Shown in pieces: positions 5,817-6,692 of a stretch of DNA of 6,692 bases. Position numbers and translations under genes: made by a program. Each line of letters opens with the position of its first letter. Positions within the stretch are counted from its first letter, which is position 1. The notes under the pieces were generated by a model. The model did not search any database, was not told the origin of the DNA, and saw nothing but the letters and a program-made list of their open reading frames with translations. This DNA is from Pseudomonadales bacterium (GTDB lineage: Bacteria; Pseudomonadota; Gammaproteobacteria; Pseudomonadales; IMCC2047), in the NCBI GenBank assembly GCA_021736745.1, contig JAIPFG010000178.1, positions 1-6,692 of the forward strand. The letters run 5' to 3'.

Positions 5817-6203
5817 TTAAACACGACGTTTCTTTGGTGGACGACAGCCGTTATGTGGAATCGGCGTTACATCCGTAATACTGTTAATTTTAAAACCAAC
5901 CGCATTAAGCGCACGAACAGCTGATTCCCGACCAGGACCAGGACCTTTGACACAGACATCTAGGTTCTTCAATCCATATTCGGCTGCAGCTGTACCAGCA
6001 CGCTCTGCTGCAACCTGTGCAGCAAAAGGTGTGCTTTTACGTGAACCACGAAAGCCTGAACCACCGGAGGTAGCCCAACTTAATGCATTACCTTGGCGAT
6101 CGGTAATGGTAATGATGGTGTTATTAAAGGAGGCGTGTATATGCGCCACACCATCAATAACGGTCTTTTTGACCTTTTTAACTTTACGCGCTGGCTTTGC
6201 CAT
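5817..6203 (-). CDS. rpsK: 30S ribosomal protein S11
   Basis: S11 sits on the 30S platform and helps form the mRNA exit region near the E site and the anti-Shine-Dalgarno helix. It has 128 residues (129 in E. coli) with a short basic N-terminus (AKPARKVKKVKK). The conserved blocks are DGVAHIHASFNNTI, GGSGFRGSRKSTPFAAQ (47-63), VKGPGPGRES and the C-terminal DVTPIPHNGCRPPKKRRV. Asn118-Gly119 is the site that in E. coli S11 is converted to isoaspartate. The start has an AGGA site 9 bases upstream, and the gap from rpsM is 45 bp, with no structure I would call. It is an intact member of the α operon. Confidence 0.98.
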   Translation of the reverse strand: MAKPARKVKKVKKTVIDGVAHIHASFNNTIITITDRQGNALSWATSGGSGFRGSRKSTPFAAQVAAERAGTAAAEYGLKNLDVCVKGPGPGRESAVRALNAVGFKINSITDVTPIPHNGCRPPKKRRV

Positions 6204-6248
6204 ACTTTTCTATCCTGTCTCTCAGCTTATACTGTTTTGCAGCGGTTA

Positions 6249-6605
6249 TTACTTACGAATAGGCTTACGCGGACCTTTACGGGTACGCGCATTAGTCTTG
6301 CTGCGTTGCCCACGTACAGGTAGATTGCGACGATGCCTCAGACCTCTGTAAGCGCCAAGATCCATTAAACGCTTAATGTTCATGGAAACTTCACGGCGCA
6401 AATCGCCCTCAACCGTTATCTTGGTTATCTCACCCCGAACCGCATCCAGTTGTTCCTCTGAGAGGTTAGCAACTTTCGTGGCTGGATTAATACCAACAGA
6501 GTCGCAAATGCTGCGCGCTGTGGTGGGGCCAACACCATAGATGTAGGTCAGTGAAATCACTGCGTGTTTATTATCAGGTATGTTAACGCCTGCTATACGG
6601 GCCAT
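6249..6605 (-). CDS. rpsM: 30S ribosomal protein S13
   Basis: S13 is in the 30S head, forms intersubunit bridges to the 50S subunit and reaches towards the P-site tRNA with its basic C-terminal tail. It has 118 residues, as in E. coli. Recognisable blocks are MARIAGVNIP at the start, the YGVGPTTA turn at 23-30, EGDLRREVSM (66-75), and the tail GLRHRRNLPVRGQRSKTNAR followed by TRKGPRKPIRK. The ATG is preceded by GGAG (6614-6617) at 8 bases. It is the first gene of the α operon in this window. In E. coli its translation start is the S4 repression site, and the leader here also shows possible alternative structures. No rpmJ coding end is found in the 87 bp upstream. Confidence 0.98.
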   Translation of the reverse strand: MARIAGVNIPDNKHAVISLTYIYGVGPTTARSICDSVGINPATKVANLSEEQLDAVRGEITKITVEGDLRREVSMNIKRLMDLGAYRGLRHRRNLPVRGQRSKTNARTRKGPRKPIRK

Positions 6606-6608
6606 TCA

Positions 6609-6617
6609 GTTAACTCC
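6609..6617 (-). promoter_or_regulatory. rpsM: rpsM ribosome binding site overlapping a GTTAAC palindrome
   Basis: GGAG (6614-6617) runs straight into GTTAAC (6609-6614), itself inside the perfect palindrome AGTTAACT (6608-6615). The same self-complementary hexamer recurs in rpsM codons 7-8 (6582-6587). The two copies could pair around the start codon. Confidence 0.5.
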
Positions 6618-6628
6618 AACTCTCTTGT

Positions 6629-6650
6629 TTCGTAATAATACGAATTATTA
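6629..6650 (-). promoter_or_regulatory. Two overlapping alternative hairpins in the rpsM leader
   Basis: Reading the minus strand, TAATAAT-TCGT-ATTATTA (6650 to 6633) is a perfect 7-bp hairpin, and TTCGTA-TTAT-TACGAA (6644 to 6629) is a perfect 6-bp hairpin. They share bases 6633-6644, so only one can form at a time. They lie about 12 nt before the rpsM Shine-Dalgarno sequence, the region where S4 acts on the E. coli α mRNA. Function is inferred from position only, and the E. coli pseudoknot sequence itself is not recognisable. Confidence 0.4.
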
Positions 6651-6671
6651 AACTACTGATCGTTACTTAAA

Positions 6672-6687
6672 ATTGTAATTCGACAAT
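6672..6687. repeat. Short inverted repeat at the right edge
   Basis: ATTGT (6672-6676) and ACAAT (6683-6687) form a perfect 5-bp dyad around AATTCG. It lies in the AT-rich sequence upstream of rpsM. The stem is too weak to be an intrinsic terminator, so it may be an operator-like site or chance. Confidence 0.2.
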
Positions 6688-6692
6688 GATAA

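Noticed and set aside
5947..6351. 134-codon plus-strand frame across rpsK and rpsM
   Set aside because: It is the complement of two conserved ribosomal genes and has no ribosome site or family resemblance.
6606..6692. rpmJ (L36) upstream of rpsM
   Set aside because: This is the usual place for it, but none of the frames shows the basic, Cys/His-containing L36 end; if present it lies beyond the window.
1..6692. Mobile element, CRISPR array, tRNA/rRNA gene or defence island
   Set aside because: All long frames are conserved core genes, and no spaced direct repeats, transposase motifs or tRNA-like folds were seen.

Overview
The window reads as an ordinary chromosomal housekeeping segment of a gammaproteobacterium of moderate GC. 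The evidence is the close match of the α operon proteins to the Escherichia/Pseudomonas type, a full-length AceK, and the pairing of pip-dtd with tatC, an arrangement I recall from Pseudomonas-like genomes. An aerobic, possibly marine member of Pseudomonadales/Cellvibrionales is plausible, but this is inference and no species can be named. I see no mobile element, CRISPR array, tRNA, rRNA or foreign cargo.

Left part (1-1648): the 3' end of tatC runs rightward off the left edge of the window. It meets, tail to tail and only 5 bases apart, a leftward two-gene unit, pip-dtd (prolyl aminopeptidase and D-aminoacyl-tRNA deacylase). The pip stop and dtd start are joined as TGAAATG, which suggests translational coupling.

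Middle (1649-3606): a 164-bp divergent intergenic region separates pip from aceK, the isocitrate dehydrogenase kinase/phosphatase that controls flow between the TCA cycle and the glyoxylate bypass. aceK stands alone here, not behind aceBA. Its upstream region holds a sigma-54-like -24/-12 arrangement, a sigma-70-like -10 hexamer and a short inverted repeat, all overlapping. A bidirectional intrinsic terminator at 3578-3606 lies midway between the stop codons of aceK and rplQ.

Right part (3634-6692): the leftward α operon rpsM-rpsK-rpsD-rpoA-rplQ (S13, S11, S4, RNA polymerase α, L17), complete and in canonical order. S4 is the known translational repressor of this operon in E. coli. The leader before rpsM (6606-6692) has two overlapping, mutually exclusive hairpins. 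rpmJ is not in the window. The rpoA-rplQ gap is fairly long (104 bp) and contains an inverted repeat and a possible 18-codon ORF. The RpoA linker and the L17 tail are both strikingly acidic.

No new biological system is evident. The points worth a second look are regulatory: the aceK promoter/operator, the rpsM leader, the rpoA-rplQ gap, and the paired acidic low-complexity segments.
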